NCBI GenBank assembly: GCA_054601695.1
Contig: BAAHQB010000350.1
Coordinates: forward strand, 62,001 to 126,000
Source of the DNA: Amorphochlora amoebiformis
Lineage: Eukaryota; Cercozoa; Chlorarachniophyceae
DNA length: 64,000 nt
Direction: 5' to 3'
Made by a program: the position numbers and the translations under genes. Below the pieces are notes generated by a model, which made no database searches, had not been told where the DNA came from, and saw only the letters and a list, made by a program, of their open reading frames with translations. This document shows, piece after piece, positions 1 through 62,308 of this stretch. Numbering within the stretch: position 1 is the first letter of the stretch; each line of letters begins with the position of its first letter.

Positions 1-1
1 C

Positions 2-384
2 GCCACGACCGTCTCAATTAGCGTCGTCAACCCCGAAGGCAAGACCAGCCAGATCTCTCCTGCGGAGGAAAAGCGCAAATTGAAGAAAAAGGGCTCGTTT
101 CCAAATCCCATGGCGAGAAGTGTTTCCAATCAAGACCTGCGAGTCCCCAAGGTTTTGTCGGGCTCCGACCTGTCCAAGCACACTCAAAACGAGGGCAACT
201 TTGCTGACAAGAAGATGTACAAGCGCCACTTGTGGGACGGGTTTGAGATGGTGACAGACCGGCTGCTCAAGGCCAGAGACGACTTGAAGAACGCGGGAAA
301 GTTTTTTGATTTGTTTTCCTCGGCCGAGATGGCTTTTGCATCATGGTTGAGAAAGGTCATACATGCAATATAATTAATATGTGT

Positions 385-480
<96 letters not shown>

Positions 481-1146
481 TATGTATATATATATATATA
501 TATGTTTGTGTGTTTGTGTGTGTGTGTGTGTGTGTATGTGAATAGGCAGGGGATGCCGCCCGGCAACACAGGCTAAATGACAGCCTGTGGGAGTCCTTCA
601 AGGTATCCGTACAGTACATTGTATTAAATTAAGGTTATATAATATATATATATATATATATACATATATACATATATGTATATAATTTGTAAGCATAGAT
701 ACAAACTGGATATCTACTTCTCAGACAGCCAAGATGTTGACCGGTCGATGGTCGTCCCTCCATGACGCCACGAGCTCGGACATCAAGAAGAACCTCAACG
801 CCAAGATTGCCTCCATGGTCGACGAAATCAAGGAGGTATTAAGAATCCAAACACCGAAAAATAACGAACACGAAACATTTCGAGTGAAGTTTCAAACTCC
901 CATTTCATTCGTTCGAATCTCCTCGAAGTCTCCAGACTTCTCTCTGTCTTGAAAGTGTAAATAAGACGCGCATATGTTTTCTTCAGGTCGTCTCTAAGAA
1001 GCGGGCCCAGGTATAACATATAGTATATGTTTATATATATATTATATATATATATATATATGTACATATATATATATAATATATATGTGTGTGTGCATAT
1101 ACACACGCATATATATATATATATATATATATTATAAAATATATAT

Positions 1147-1180
<34 letters not shown>

Positions 1181-1237
1181 TACATATACATATATAATAT
1201 GTATAATAATGTATGATATGTACATAGTATTACATAC

Positions 1238-1295
<58 letters not shown>

Positions 1296-1302
1296 ATATA
1301 TA

Positions 1303-1367
<65 letters not shown>

Positions 1368-1608
1368 GCATATACATGTAAATATATTCCACAATGAAAA
1401 ACAGGTATCGTCAATGAACCGTGAGCTGGAGATGCTGAAAGCCTCTTACTTAAAGTGGAAATCCAAGTATTCCTTTGTGCTCGAGAAGCGTCTCAAGCTT
1501 ACCGCAACCCTCTCCGACGCCAAGCGTAGGGGAAAACCGACCAAGGATTTGCAGAAGGTACGCACACAAGATAAACACAGATTTCACGTACATTTATAAA
1601 TATGTACG

Positions 1609-1650
<42 letters not shown>

Positions 1651-1801
1651 GTATGTATTGATCTACGTATGCATTAGGTGTCGAAGGAGGTAGAGAAGGC
1701 TCGTAAACAAGAGGCTTGTCATCGGGATAAGTTTGCTGCTACCGTTACCAAGCTTGGATCACACCAAAAGAGCATGGCAGCAGAGATGGAGGTATGCTAT
1801 C

Positions 1802-1862
<61 letters not shown>

Positions 1863-1895
1863 GATTATATTATACACAAATTTACCCATACATAC

Positions 1896-1974
<79 letters not shown>

Positions 1975-2037
1975 TACTTGTGACTAGACGGTGCTCCAAG
2001 AGCTCGAGATTCTTGACCGTGGACGAGAGAAGGTGTG

Positions 2038-2081
<44 letters not shown>

Positions 2082-2126
2082 GAGGGAGAAAATGAGAGAG
2101 AGAAAGAGTTGACGAGAGAAGGTATA

Positions 2127-2172
<46 letters not shown>

Positions 2173-2591
2173 AGAGATGAGAGAGAGAGAGAGAGGGAGA
2201 AAAGGAGAGAGAGAAATTGAGAGAGAGAGAAAGTGAGAGAGACAAAGTGGGAGAGAGAAAGAGCAAGAGAGAGAGGAGAGGAAGAGAGAGAAAAAAAAAA
2301 AGAAAGAAAGAGATAGAGGGCATAGAGAGAGAGAGGGCGGGATAGATTGGATTAAAAGTATGATAATGAGAGAGAGAAAGGGCGTGTAAACGTGTACATA
2401 TGGGTTTGCTAGCGGTGAAGTAGTATTCAGCGTCCGTGTAAACATGTACACGGTTAGCGAGGAGGTAGCTCTAAAAGAGAGACAGAGAATGATGGAGCTC
2501 ACCTGTGAGAGAGACGGCGAGAGTGAGAGAGAGATGGCGAGAGCGAGAGAGGGATGAAAAAGAGAGGGATGAGAGTGAGAGGGATGAGAAG

Positions 2592-2623
<32 letters not shown>

Positions 2624-3306
2624 GTAGAGGGAAAGAGAAAAGAGGGAGAGAGAGAGAGAGAGAGAGGTGTGCGAGAAGCACAGCTCGCACATAAGGTTGT
2701 ATTCCGTTGAGAGTCTAACTTAGTGCCTCATACACAGGTTTTTAGCGAGACAATGGAGTACTACCACAAGCTTATCACCGATACAATCACGTTTCTCACT
2801 AAAGGTTCATACATAACCACTCCACACCGTCAATCATCACCACACTCTATCTCTCTCTCTCTCTATCTATCTCTCTCTCACTCTCACTCTATCTATCTAT
2901 CTCTCTATCTTTCTCCCACTCTCTCTAACCTCCACGAAAGCAATACACATGAACAAGTGTTTACACATATGTGGAAGTCATACTAGCGGCTCATAACCCA
3001 TGTATTAACGCATTAGTAACAGTACTAATAGTGTTAGGAATAAGAATGTGTTTCGCTCTTGTGTGAATGTGAATATGTGAATATGTGGATATTTGAATGA
3101 ATATGTGAATATGTGAATGTGAATATGTGAATATGTGAATATGTGAGTATGTGAATGTGGTCCATCAGGGGCTGAGATTCAGAAGCGGGCGAATGATAAG
3201 ATAAACATAGAGGGCGATATCCAGACCTTTATAGCCAAAACTATTACGGGACGATTTCCAGAATCTCCTATAACCTTGGAAAAGGCTATGGTATGGATAT
3301 TTGTGC

Positions 3307-3361
<55 letters not shown>

Positions 3362-3418
3362 ATGCTAACTACCTAGATCGGAATCCAGAAGGAAAAACTG
3401 ACGCGTTCAATTATTCCC

Positions 3419-3492
<74 letters not shown>

Positions 3493-3624
3493 CTGTTATC
3501 TACCTAGAGTGGAATCCAGAAGGAAGAAATGACGCGTTCAATTATTCCCTTGGCAAACCTAGAGGTATTACATTCATATGTATAAATATATATCTATATA
3601 AATAAATATCTATGCATATATTAT

Positions 3625-3689
<65 letters not shown>

Positions 3690-3708
3690 AAGAAAATATG
3701 TATCTATG

Positions 3709-3739
<31 letters not shown>

Positions 3740-4086
3740 GTATGTATATTATATATGTATAATATATATATATATATATATATATATGTACGTAAATAAA
3801 TATATATATATATATGGGTATACATTCACGTATGTATGTATGTATATATATATATATATATATGTATATGTATATATGTATACGTGTGTGTGTGTGTGTG
3901 TGTCTACTATTATATATAATCATATATCATGATGTATTTATATATGCAACATATATATATATATATGTATATATATATACAACATATATATATATATCAA
4001 AGGATTTCATAGCAGTATTATAGTAATGTAGTATAATTACATTAACATAATAACATACTTTCATTGTTAAGTCAAATAATACACAT

Positions 4087-4154
<68 letters not shown>

Positions 4155-4231
4155 GTATGTATGTATGTATACATTTACACGGTGAGCATACATGAGCTCA
4201 CGGGTCGCGATGTACGTATGTATTTACGTAT

Positions 4232-4283
<52 letters not shown>

Positions 4284-4355
4284 ATATACTCCATCAGGAG
4301 TCTGTAATGGAAATGGAAGGCAATCCCTCTAGAATTGAAAGCCGGTATAATAATC

Positions 4356-4390
<35 letters not shown>

Positions 4391-4467
4391 AGATATGAGT
4401 CTATGTCTGAGGGTGATCTTCAGATTGAACTTGACCCTGCCAAACTCAGTGATCGTATAGGTATATA

Positions 4468-4527
<60 letters not shown>

Positions 4528-4529
4528 AT

Positions 4530-4592
<63 letters not shown>

Positions 4593-4609
4593 ATAATATA
4601 CATATATTA

Positions 4610-4647
<38 letters not shown>

Positions 4648-4668
4648 GTATATATATATATAATTATA

Positions 4669-4745
<77 letters not shown>

Positions 4746-4746
4746 A

Positions 4747-4777
<31 letters not shown>

Positions 4778-4859
4778 GTTATGTATACTTTAAGCGGTGG
4801 CCCTTGTGGACTGGGAGGGAGACGACGAAGAAGAACTTGCCTTTAGGTCATATATATTA

Positions 4860-4908
<49 letters not shown>

Positions 4909-5375
4909 AATCCGACGTGCTCGAGTTTCTATTTCGATCTGGTCCTACATACACACATTATAAATGTACATGTACATATATACATATATATATATGTATA
5001 TATATACATCCCTAACCCTAGCCGTACCCGTGAGTATAACCTTAAGCATTACCACGACCCTCGCTAACCCAAACTCTAATGATTCTAACCTTAATCCTAA
5101 CCCACCACTAACCCTAACCCTAACCCTAATCCTAATCCTCGGACTAGGACATGCTGAATAAGCTGATCCTAACCCTAATCCTAAACCTAATCCTGGCTTT
5201 TATCCTAACCCTGACCTAAATCTTTGATCTCCTATCCTAATATTTAAATATATATTCATTTCCTAGGATATATATATATATATATATAATACATATATAT
5301 ATATATACATATATATATATAAATATAATATATATAATATATACATATATGGGTTAGGGTTAGGTGATATATGTA

Positions 5376-5434
<59 letters not shown>

Positions 5435-5485
5435 TCATATATGTAATACATGTTTAACTATTATGAAAGGAGATGAGTTGGACAT

Positions 5486-5537
<52 letters not shown>

Positions 5538-5611
5538 AATATATATATATATTCATATGTGTAATACATGTTTAATCATTAGGAAAGGAGATGAGTTCGA
5601 CATCGTGATAT

Positions 5612-5658
<47 letters not shown>

Positions 5659-5930
5659 TATTCATACATGTAATACATGTTTAATCATTAGGAAAGGAGA
5701 TGAGTTCGACATCGTGGACGCGCCCCTTGACGAAGACTGGTGGACGGGAACACACAAAGGCAAAACAGGTTCCTATCTACCTATCTACCTATAACAGCAC
5801 GAATCTCCCAACAAAGCAAACAATAAGCAACACAATCAAGCTCCTCTCACATCATTCAAGAAGGCTCGAATAATACTCCCTAATTCGACGCTAAAAATCT
5901 CTCAAAGTGTCTATCACTGTCTTGATTAGG

Positions 5931-5982
<52 letters not shown>

Positions 5983-6135
5983 TATATATATAGATACCCG
6001 TATTATAATATATATTTACGTACATATGTTTGGAAATTTCTAGGAATGTTTCCAGCGGGTTTTGTTCGACTTCAGAACTTTCCGCTCCCCATCGAACCAA
6101 TCCAAAAACTCTGCGAGGTAAATATGATATACATT

Positions 6136-6176
<41 letters not shown>

Positions 6177-6272
6177 TGTATGCATACATTTATATACATG
6201 ATATAGTATTTATATTTACATGTATATGTATGTATGTATGTAATGTATATATGTATATATATATATATATGA

Positions 6273-6309
<37 letters not shown>

Positions 6310-6479
6310 GTTGTTAATGTTATTATTATTATTGCTATTACTATTACTAGTGTTAGTATTATTGTTAGTTGCAGTAGTAGTGGTATAATTATATTATTTT
6401 TTTGCCTATTATAATTATTATGATTATGATAGATATTATTCATTTTGCTATCATGTATACTCATTATGCTATATTATGT

Positions 6480-6520
<41 letters not shown>

Positions 6521-6890
6521 GGGTGTGAATATGAACAGGTGGTGTATGATTTTGAGAGCGAAGAGAAGGATGAGTTAACAGTGTACAAAGGAGACCTGGT
6601 CCAGGTTCATAACACACCCTACTCGGAACAACTAACGGACTCTCTCCAAACTGTCGAGAATTCTTGAAAGTTCTCGAAAAGTTCTTGAAAAGTTCTCGAA
6701 AGTTCTCGAAAATCTCTCGAAATTTCTCGAAAAGTCCTCGAAAGTTAACGACAAGTATCTCGAATTGTTGAAGTTTCTGTTTGTGTTCCTCATTTGTGGA
6801 ATTATATACACAGGTTAGCTTTGTGCATAAGGACTGGTGTGTCGGTATGTAAATATATATATATATATAAATGCATGTTATAAAGATCTA

Positions 6891-6924
<34 letters not shown>

Positions 6925-7010
6925 TATATATATATATATACACATATATATATATGTGTGTGTGTGTGTATGTGTATACATATTTACATGTATATGTACA
7001 TACATATATT

Positions 7011-7057
<47 letters not shown>

Positions 7058-7063
7058 TATATT

Positions 7064-7094
<31 letters not shown>

Positions 7095-7242
7095 TATATA
7101 TATATTACATATATGTTATATATATTCGTATATAACAGGGCGTGTGGTGAAGAGGTATGGACTGCCCGAAAACGGCAAGTTCGGTTTGTTTCCAGCTTCG
7201 TACGTCAAGATCGAGTCAGAATATATTAACATAAAACCTTAA
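2..7242 (+). CDS. F-BAR and double SH3 domain protein (5' end outside window)
   Basis: Membrane-curving, actin-linked adaptor of the Bzz1/FCHSD layout: F-BAR domain, then two SH3 domains. Exons: 2-355, 546-602, 725-835, 987-1010, 1405-1557, 1678-1791, 1988-2032, 2738-2804, 3169-3290, 3508-3564, 4298-4344, 4393-4460, 4795-4846, 5692-5768, 6044-6117, 6539-6604, 6814-6844, 7139-7242 (TAA). All have AG/GT borders and compatible phases; 540 residues are visible. Residues about 75-365 are charged helical F-BAR sequence ([19 protein letters not shown], then [13 protein letters not shown]). SH3-1 is residues about 407-462 ([30 protein letters not shown]). SH3-2 is 475-530 ([30 protein letters not shown]). 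The last exon ends YINIKP. Several exons have truncated copies beside them. The family call rests on domain order; the start codon and leader lie upstream of the window. Confidence 0.9.
356..545. repeat. (TA)n / (TG)n intron
   Basis: First intron in the window. It begins GTCATAC and ends GAATAG, with a long TA tract and then a TG tract between. It is typical of the introns here: 10-30 bases of unique sequence at each edge and simple repeat in between. No gene is seen in it. Confidence 0.9.
2033..2737 (+). repeat. (GA)n intron with a donor-side exon copy
   Basis: The intron after exon 1988-2032 is dominated by GA repeats (2040-2340 and 2515-2670). At 2108-2131 the last bases of the exon plus its 5' splice site recur (GACGAGAGAAGGT), again followed by GA repeat. 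A short open stretch at 2456-2506 has no convincing splice sites in the right phase and I do not count it as an exon. This is the only intron of this gene filled with an AG-containing repeat in transcript sense. Confidence 0.75.
3362..3420 (+). pseudogene. Truncated acceptor-side copy of exon 3508-3564
   Basis: It repeats the intron end (CTACCTAG) and the first 44 bases of the next exon with a few substitutions, reading [14 protein letters not shown] where the genuine exon reads [14 protein letters not shown]. It then runs straight into (TA)n with no 5' splice site, so it cannot act as a normal internal exon. Confidence 0.85.
4905..4944 (+). pseudogene. SH3-like exon relic
   Basis: The stretch reads [12 protein letters not shown], like the RT-loop to n-Src part of an SH3 domain. 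It sits between exon 4795-4846 and the exon that continues SH3-1 (5692-5768). It ends at a possible donor (TCTG/GTCC), but no AG acceptor precedes it, only (TA)n. It could be a decayed alternative exon. Read through in frame from 4795 there is no stop, so an unspliced form would join it by a Tyr-Ile linker. Confidence 0.4.
5028..5225 (+). repeat. Degenerate CCCTAA (telomere-like) block
   Basis: Degenerate CCCTAA repeats with CCCTAA in transcript sense, inside the SH3-1 intron. At 5137-5170 it carries a reverse-oriented copy of the dispersed element that accompanies such blocks elsewhere (CATGCTGAATAAGCTGATCC). Confidence 0.85.
5433..5608 (+). pseudogene. Two truncated acceptor-side copies of SH3 exon 5692-5768
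   Basis: Copies at 5433-5489 and 5552-5608 repeat about 28 bases of intron end (TAATACATGTTTAA) and the exon start up to GACATCGTG. They then break off into (TA)n. The third copy (5661 on) runs into the complete exon. The second copy is nearly identical to the genuine start; the first has lost the AG acceptor. Confidence 0.9.
6262..6385. repeat. (ATT)n microsatellite
   Basis: ATT/TTA trinucleotide repeat decaying into GTT and GTA variants, within the intron between exons 6044-6117 and 6539-6604. No coding signal. Confidence 0.85.
6655..6755. repeat. TTCTCGAAA minisatellite (heat-shock-element-like)
   Basis: About eight copies of a TTCTCGAAAG-type unit in the intron after exon 6539-6604. The unit resembles alternating TTC and GAA modules of a heat shock element, but the spacing is irregular, so simple repeat is the safer reading. 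A similar CTCTCGAAAT array occurs at 52895-52985. Confidence 0.6.
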
Positions 7243-7248
7243 TCGTAT

Positions 7249-7320
7249 AAGTTCGGGTTCTTTCCAGCTTCTTATTTCAAGATCGATTCAGAATATATTA
7301 ACATAAAAACTTAATCGTAT
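7249..7320 (+). pseudogene. Tandem copy of the F-BAR gene's terminal exon
   Basis: A direct repeat of 7176-7247, starting right after the stop codon. It keeps the frame and stop, reading KFGFFPASYFKIDSEY and then INIKT, against [16 protein letters not shown] and INIKP in the original. Differences are few and mostly conservative. It lies in the 3' UTR unless an alternative splice uses the AG just before it. Confidence 0.8.
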
Positions 7321-7337
7321 CACTGCATATTTTTGCA

Positions 7338-7368
<31 letters not shown>

Positions 7369-8364
7369 ATATATATATATACATATATATATATGTATAT
7401 GTATATGTAATGATGTGTATGATATGTAATATATATATATATACTATTATAAATATGCACCTATCGATGCTAAGGTAGTGACATAATTTGTCAGGAGAGC
7501 CAGCATGAGAGCCTCTGTGTCGAGTCCACGAAATGCGCTCTTCTTCCGTTCTTCTTAGGTCAAAACACCTTAGCTTTCTGCGTATGTTTCGCTTTTAACC
7601 GGGTGTAATTCTGGACATGGTCAGATGGCACCCACTTCGATTTGAATCCGAATGGAAGAGCGTTGTCTCTATTCCGGTTATAAACTTGATTACCTCCAGC
7701 TTTGTCGACCAGATAACCCATTCATATGGACACTTAAAAGTACACGTGCGCCTAGACATGGGTCACCCATGTATACGCTCTCGCGCTAATCGGCAGTTAC
7801 CTAGATTAGTAACGGTCGATTGGAGAGTTTCGTTGGCTGTGTTGATCGAGACACCGGTTGCGTTGCAAGACTTGATGATGACTCTGTGAGTGGATTGTCA
7901 AGAATACGAATCACGATGACTCGTATCATAAGATATCGATCGGCGGTTTCTAGCGTTTGCAATTAACAATTACTTTCTTTGTCTTGATCACGACTGGAAT
8001 TTTAGGTATAATCTAAATAATTCTAGAATTACTAGAATTATTCTAGTTATTATCGATATATGCTAGAATTAATTGCAATATTCTAGATCTAGGAGATATT
8101 CTAGAATCTTTTCTTCAATTAACGCAACTAGTCTAGCTAGTCCTAGCTGAAGCCAATTAAAACTAGAATTAATTCATCTCCTTCAACCGTCTACTACGGC
8201 CGTCTAACAATATACTAGTCTCTACTAAGAACCTAGAGATAATCTAGTAATATCTATGTACAGAGCTAGAGTCTAGAAAATATATCTAGTATGTTTATAT
8301 GTAATTATTCGAATTCAATGATTATATACTTCTAGAATCATAGTAGACATAATATATGTCTCTA

Positions 8365-8403
<39 letters not shown>

Positions 8404-8912
8404 GATATTTATATATATATATATATATACTATGATATATATTGATAACTATATAATCCAGACAATATTTTATAATTTATAATTAGTATAATACAATTTC
8501 TTTACACACAAATCTAGAATTAATATGATCATCTGAATCCACGTTATTAACTAGATTAAATCCAAATACAGCGGCATTGCAGTATTCAAACTAGAAAGAG
8601 TACATGTGAATATAGTTCCAGCCCGACCTTTTGCAATTCCAAGGGGACTCTCATGGCCACGAACGCTGGTATTTTACCTAACTTGCGGTATCCATCGCAC
8701 GTGCCGCACCCTTTGCTCCAGAGAGCTTCAGATCCGATCATATCTCGCAAGGACACTGCGAAATGACCGTCGGCCGCATCGCCTCTGCTGAGATCGCGCG
8801 CAAAAAGAACTTGGTTTTTTGAAATTTGAGGTTTGACAAATATCCAAAAGATTGATATCTTAATATCTAAAAAAGAATATACACTCATTCAACAAGTCTT
8901 CAGCCGGCAGAT
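7321..8912. other. Intergenic region, CTAG-rich, with possible weak exons
   Basis: Mostly unique AT-rich sequence between two plus-strand genes. From 7980 to 8350 motifs of the type CTAGAATTA and TTCTAG are strongly over-represented. A minus-strand stretch 7801-7883 is open between AG and GT borders (VIIKSCNATGVSINTAN), and a 90-codon plus ORF at 7617-7889 overlaps it. Another open minus stretch covers 8590-8888. None has recognisable similarity or a consistent exon chain, so I do not call a gene. The last 150 bases should hold the promoter of the next gene. Confidence 0.5.
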
Positions 8913-9943
8913 ATGGAGGTGATCCGAAAGGAATCAGACGGCACCCTTTGGGTCCAAGGCCCAAAGCTCAACATGCCCGCCAGCAAGACCCAAGTGAAGG
9001 TCATCATCTGGCATCTTCCAGAGGGCTACAATCTCGTCAACCAGAGGTTAAAATCCTATTCGGTCGCCCCTTCGTGCGAGTACCTTTTTAGATATGTCCG
9101 CGGTGAATCGCCAATCGACGTGGAGGTCAATTGTGCCGCCAAGGCAGCGCAAGTTCCAACCTATGGTGGGCGTCTTTCTGTCGATATTGGCAAGATCCTC
9201 GATCCTAAGCCGACCGCTTTGGATCTCGCTGCCCAATACTTCTCTCGGCTTACTGGAAGCGGAAAATCGTCGGAAAACCCACGGAACGAGCCCATGCACG
9301 CGGCGATGATCATCCGAGCATGTGTTCGCAACGACGGGTCGGGCAAAGCGAAAAAATCAGGAGAGATGGGCGGCGAGGAAAAGTCCGGGGTAGAGTTGAA
9401 CATCGAGTGCCTCATCGTTGAGTCACATGGGCGCCCAGCGGAACACTGGGATCTGGCTTCCAGTAAGCTTGACACGGTGATGACAACGGACAGCAAGTAT
9501 CATGAGTTCAAGGAAAACGAGGAGGTCGACGTGGAGATAACGGTCATTGACCCGCGAGGCAAGACACGGACCAAAAAAGGGAAGGCCAAAGCAGTTGCGA
9601 AGGTAGGTGTTCGATCCTTTATATGCGAATTGTATCCGCAATTGAGCGAGATGTAGAAAATGTGTTTTGATATTCGTTTATAGACACTATCGTGTACGTG
9701 CCAATAAGTCCAACCTGTCAAATGTAGGTCAACGTCAAGCCAGTGGAAAAGGCTCAGCCCAAGGTTGAACCCACATCGGAAACCAAGCAGGAGGTGAAGC
9801 AAGAGGCGAAGCAAGAAGCAAAGCAGGAACCGAAGCAAGAAGCGAAGCAGGAACTGAAGCAAGAAGCAAAGCAGGAACCGAAGCAAGAACCGAAGCAGGA
9901 ACCGAAGCAGGAGGTGAAGTCGGAGGGAAAGGAGGATAAATAA
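8913..9943 (+). CDS. Conserved-looking protein of unknown function with KQE-repeat tail
   Basis: Not recognised. Two exons: 8913-9602 (230 codons) and 9728-9943 (71 codons plus TAA), separated by a 125-base intron with GTAGGT and TGTAG borders; phase 0; 301 residues. The first exon looks globular, with alternating hydrophobic beta-like segments (VKVIIWHLPEGYNL, PIDVEVNC, VDVEITVIDPRG) and no signal peptide or membrane segment. Residues about 231-301 are a hydrophilic tail of EAKQEPKQ-type repeats, probably disordered. Codon use is more GC-rich than in the neighbours, and the gene is free of (TA)n and telomere-like sequence, which is unusual here. The start is the first ATG of the open frame, after TCAGCCGGCAGAT. 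Confidence 0.85.
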
Positions 9944-27274
<17,331 letters not shown>

Positions 27275-27828
27275 TGGTCCGGCGTCATCTGAAAGCCGCG
27301 AAATTAAAAAAAATGAAGGATATGTATTTATAAGATATATCAATATCTTAAAACTAAGAAAATATAGGATATCTTATGAGTAATATTACATCATATTATA
27401 AACAGATATCCTAACGGAACAGCCCAAAAAGGTCAATAAATATTATCTTTTCGGTCCAGTTCTCGATGGCAATGACCACACGTACACATGCATGCGGGCT
27501 GTCCTTCGCCCTGGGGGCCGCCATATTTCTCCTCATGTCCTCCCCTTCTTTCTCCAATACTAAGACTCTCTCTAAGAGGTACGGACACATTTTTTCCCTT
27601 CTGAATATTTTCATTCTTCGCCGCTGGGGAGTGGTCCATTGACAAGAATTTGGCGGGGTATGTTCAACGCGCGCTTGGAATGGAAGTGTGGATATATACC
27701 TTGAGTAAAAACTATGTGTATGCTCACTCAGTCGTGTTTCGCGCTCTCGTGTGACAGCACGCGCCGTCACATCGTAAATCATAACCAAACCCAAATCTAA
27801 AACCAAGTGCCCTTGGTCTGGCTGAGAT
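27275..27828. promoter_or_regulatory. Divergent promoter interval (NHL gene / SDR gene)
   Basis: 554 bases of mostly unique, moderately GC-rich sequence between the start codons of two divergent genes. It has none of the long TA tracts found all around. A 131-codon minus ORF (27411-27806) crosses it but shows no protein-like features. No TATA box or initiator can be assigned with confidence. Confidence 0.55.
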
Positions 27829-40062
<12,234 letters not shown>

Positions 40063-40256
40063 TAACATGCATGCCATCGTGCGGCAGGTCAGTGACACGG
40101 CCGTTAGCATTTACTACTATATCTGCTTCGACGGCAGAGTTACCTCCGAACTTATGCGCCGGTGTAGTGATCTAAGATACTAAGTTATGATATGAAAACA
40201 TCTGCTAGAACGACTCATGATAGGATTTAGGCTATGTGTACATATTAGTATATATG

Positions 40257-40308
<52 letters not shown>

Positions 40309-40497
40309 AACACATACGTCCATAGCTAGACTCTCACTAGAGCTAATGATATATGTATGAAAATACTAGGTACATCATGATACATATGTACATATATATA
40401 TACTAGATATATATATATATATATATATATATACTATGTATATGTATATGTGTGTATATATGTATATATATGTGTATATATATATATATATATACTA

Positions 40498-40542
<45 letters not shown>

Positions 40543-40974
40543 TGTTCAGTTCTACTACTTACTTATGTGTTTATCTCTATTTTGCTCGTACAATATCATA
40601 CATCCACTACATCTCAAATCTTTAAATCCAAATGCAAAATCAGCAATGATCTAAAAAACGTGCTAAACGACCCTCAGAGGCTCGCGTTACCAGCCGCAAC
40701 AACTACTTATTCACGACGAGAAACGTAAATTCTACAAATCACAGAGCAAGACACCGGACCCCACCGGCCCGCGCGAACCCCGCACGACCCACCCCATAGA
40801 GTGTGAAAATGGGCCTAAAATCGCCGAAACTACACCCCCAGCCGTTATCGTCCTGTACACGCGGAACGTAACGTTTCGCGGTCGCTCGCGGTGGCCACGT
40901 GGAGAGTCGTCAGAACACGAATCTAGCTCAGCGTTAAGTGATTTTTTGGTGTGTGGGTTGGGTTTGGTTCGGAG
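40063..40974. other. Convergent 3' flank between SDR and PSRP-3 genes
   Basis: Unique sequence with short TA tracts (40063-40540), then about 430 bases of mixed sequence that becomes GC-rich near 40750-40920. No exon supported. Both genes must terminate here; no clear polyadenylation signal can be chosen. Confidence 0.6.
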
Positions 40975-42758
<1,784 letters not shown>

Positions 42759-43047
42759 CTCAACAGAGGTATGGTCTCCACCCTGCGGCTCTGCGGACGG
42801 CCCAATAAAATTATTCTGATTCTTAATTCCTCGGCATCGGAATCCACATATACAATTATTAATATTTGTCATAACGATTCTTGATATCCATATATCTCAT
42901 ATTATATATCTCTCTATATCCAAGCATCAATACCAAGGTATTCTGAAGCTCATATCCAAATATCCTCTCCTAATATCTCTGCGTCTCGGTGTAGTCTCTA
43001 GGAATGGCGGCCCCAACCTTGATCCCACCGCCCGTCGCGAGGAGGTG
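42759..43047. promoter_or_regulatory. Divergent promoter interval (PSRP-3 / zinc-finger gene)
   Basis: About 290 bases between divergent start codons, free of long TA tracts. In the zinc-finger direction the frame stays open upstream of the chosen ATG, and an out-of-frame ATG at 43004 opens a 14-codon upstream ORF, so the exact start of that gene is uncertain. Confidence 0.5.
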
Positions 43048-61676
<18,629 letters not shown>

Positions 61677-62308
61677 TTCTAGCCGCTCAAGCCGCGCCAG
61701 CATGTGCATGATTGTAATTATTTTTATCACTTGCGTTGTAACTAGTCCACTAACTTCAATCTAGTCTATCGACTGAACACTGCGGAGTTACTGGAGGTTG
61801 TGTTATAGGGTTAGGATCAGAGCCTAGGACCATTGACTCCTCCAGAGGGTTGGGATCAGATTATTCAGAAGTCTTATAGTTCTAGGACCGTTCAGATTAT
61901 AGTCCTAGCGCTAGGACCATTGACTCCTCCACAGGTTTAGGGATAGGGTTAGGGTCAAGTTTAGATCAGATTATTCAGCATCTAAGTGTAAGCTCTAGCA
62001 GCTGGTTAAGGGCTTCTTGTCCATATTGTACATTAACTAGATTAATCTTGGTAATATCTAGAATATTGCAATTCGTACATTTCACCACCAGTCAATGACA
62101 GTAGTTGTATTTACTCGTTTAAACTTATGGTATTCTTTCCACTGCCATCGGATCGGAATTTCAAGTACATCTAGCATGCACAAAGTGTACATTTATATTT
62201 CGAGTTATCACTCTAGTTACTTCTGACCAGATTCGTTGATAATCCTTAACATGCACGTCTACGGCTACAGCAATGCGTGGTCAGGCGCGGAGCAGCAGGC
62301 TCTCTGAA
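61677..62308. other. Convergent 3' flank with dispersed-element fragments
   Basis: Lies between the stops of the zinc-finger and eIF2-alpha genes. 61795-61985 contains several overlapping fragments of the dispersed element (GACCATTGACTCCTCCA twice, ATCAGATTATTCAG three times) with only short TTAGGG remnants. The rest is unique AT-rich sequence. Confidence 0.75.

Noticed and set aside
1865-2690. Ser-Leu and Arg-Glu rich ORFs (also at 14000, 32000-32700 and 50000-50300)
   Set aside because: Translations of GA/CT microsatellites located in introns.
7617-7889. 90-codon plus-strand ORF
   Set aside because: No similarity or exon partners, and an equally open minus-strand exon-like stretch overlaps it; kept only as an intergenic note.
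27411-27806. 131-codon minus ORF between the divergent NHL and SDR genes
   Set aside because: No recognisable protein features; it overlaps the promoter interval, and the first NHL exon starts downstream of it with a good signal-anchor and donor.
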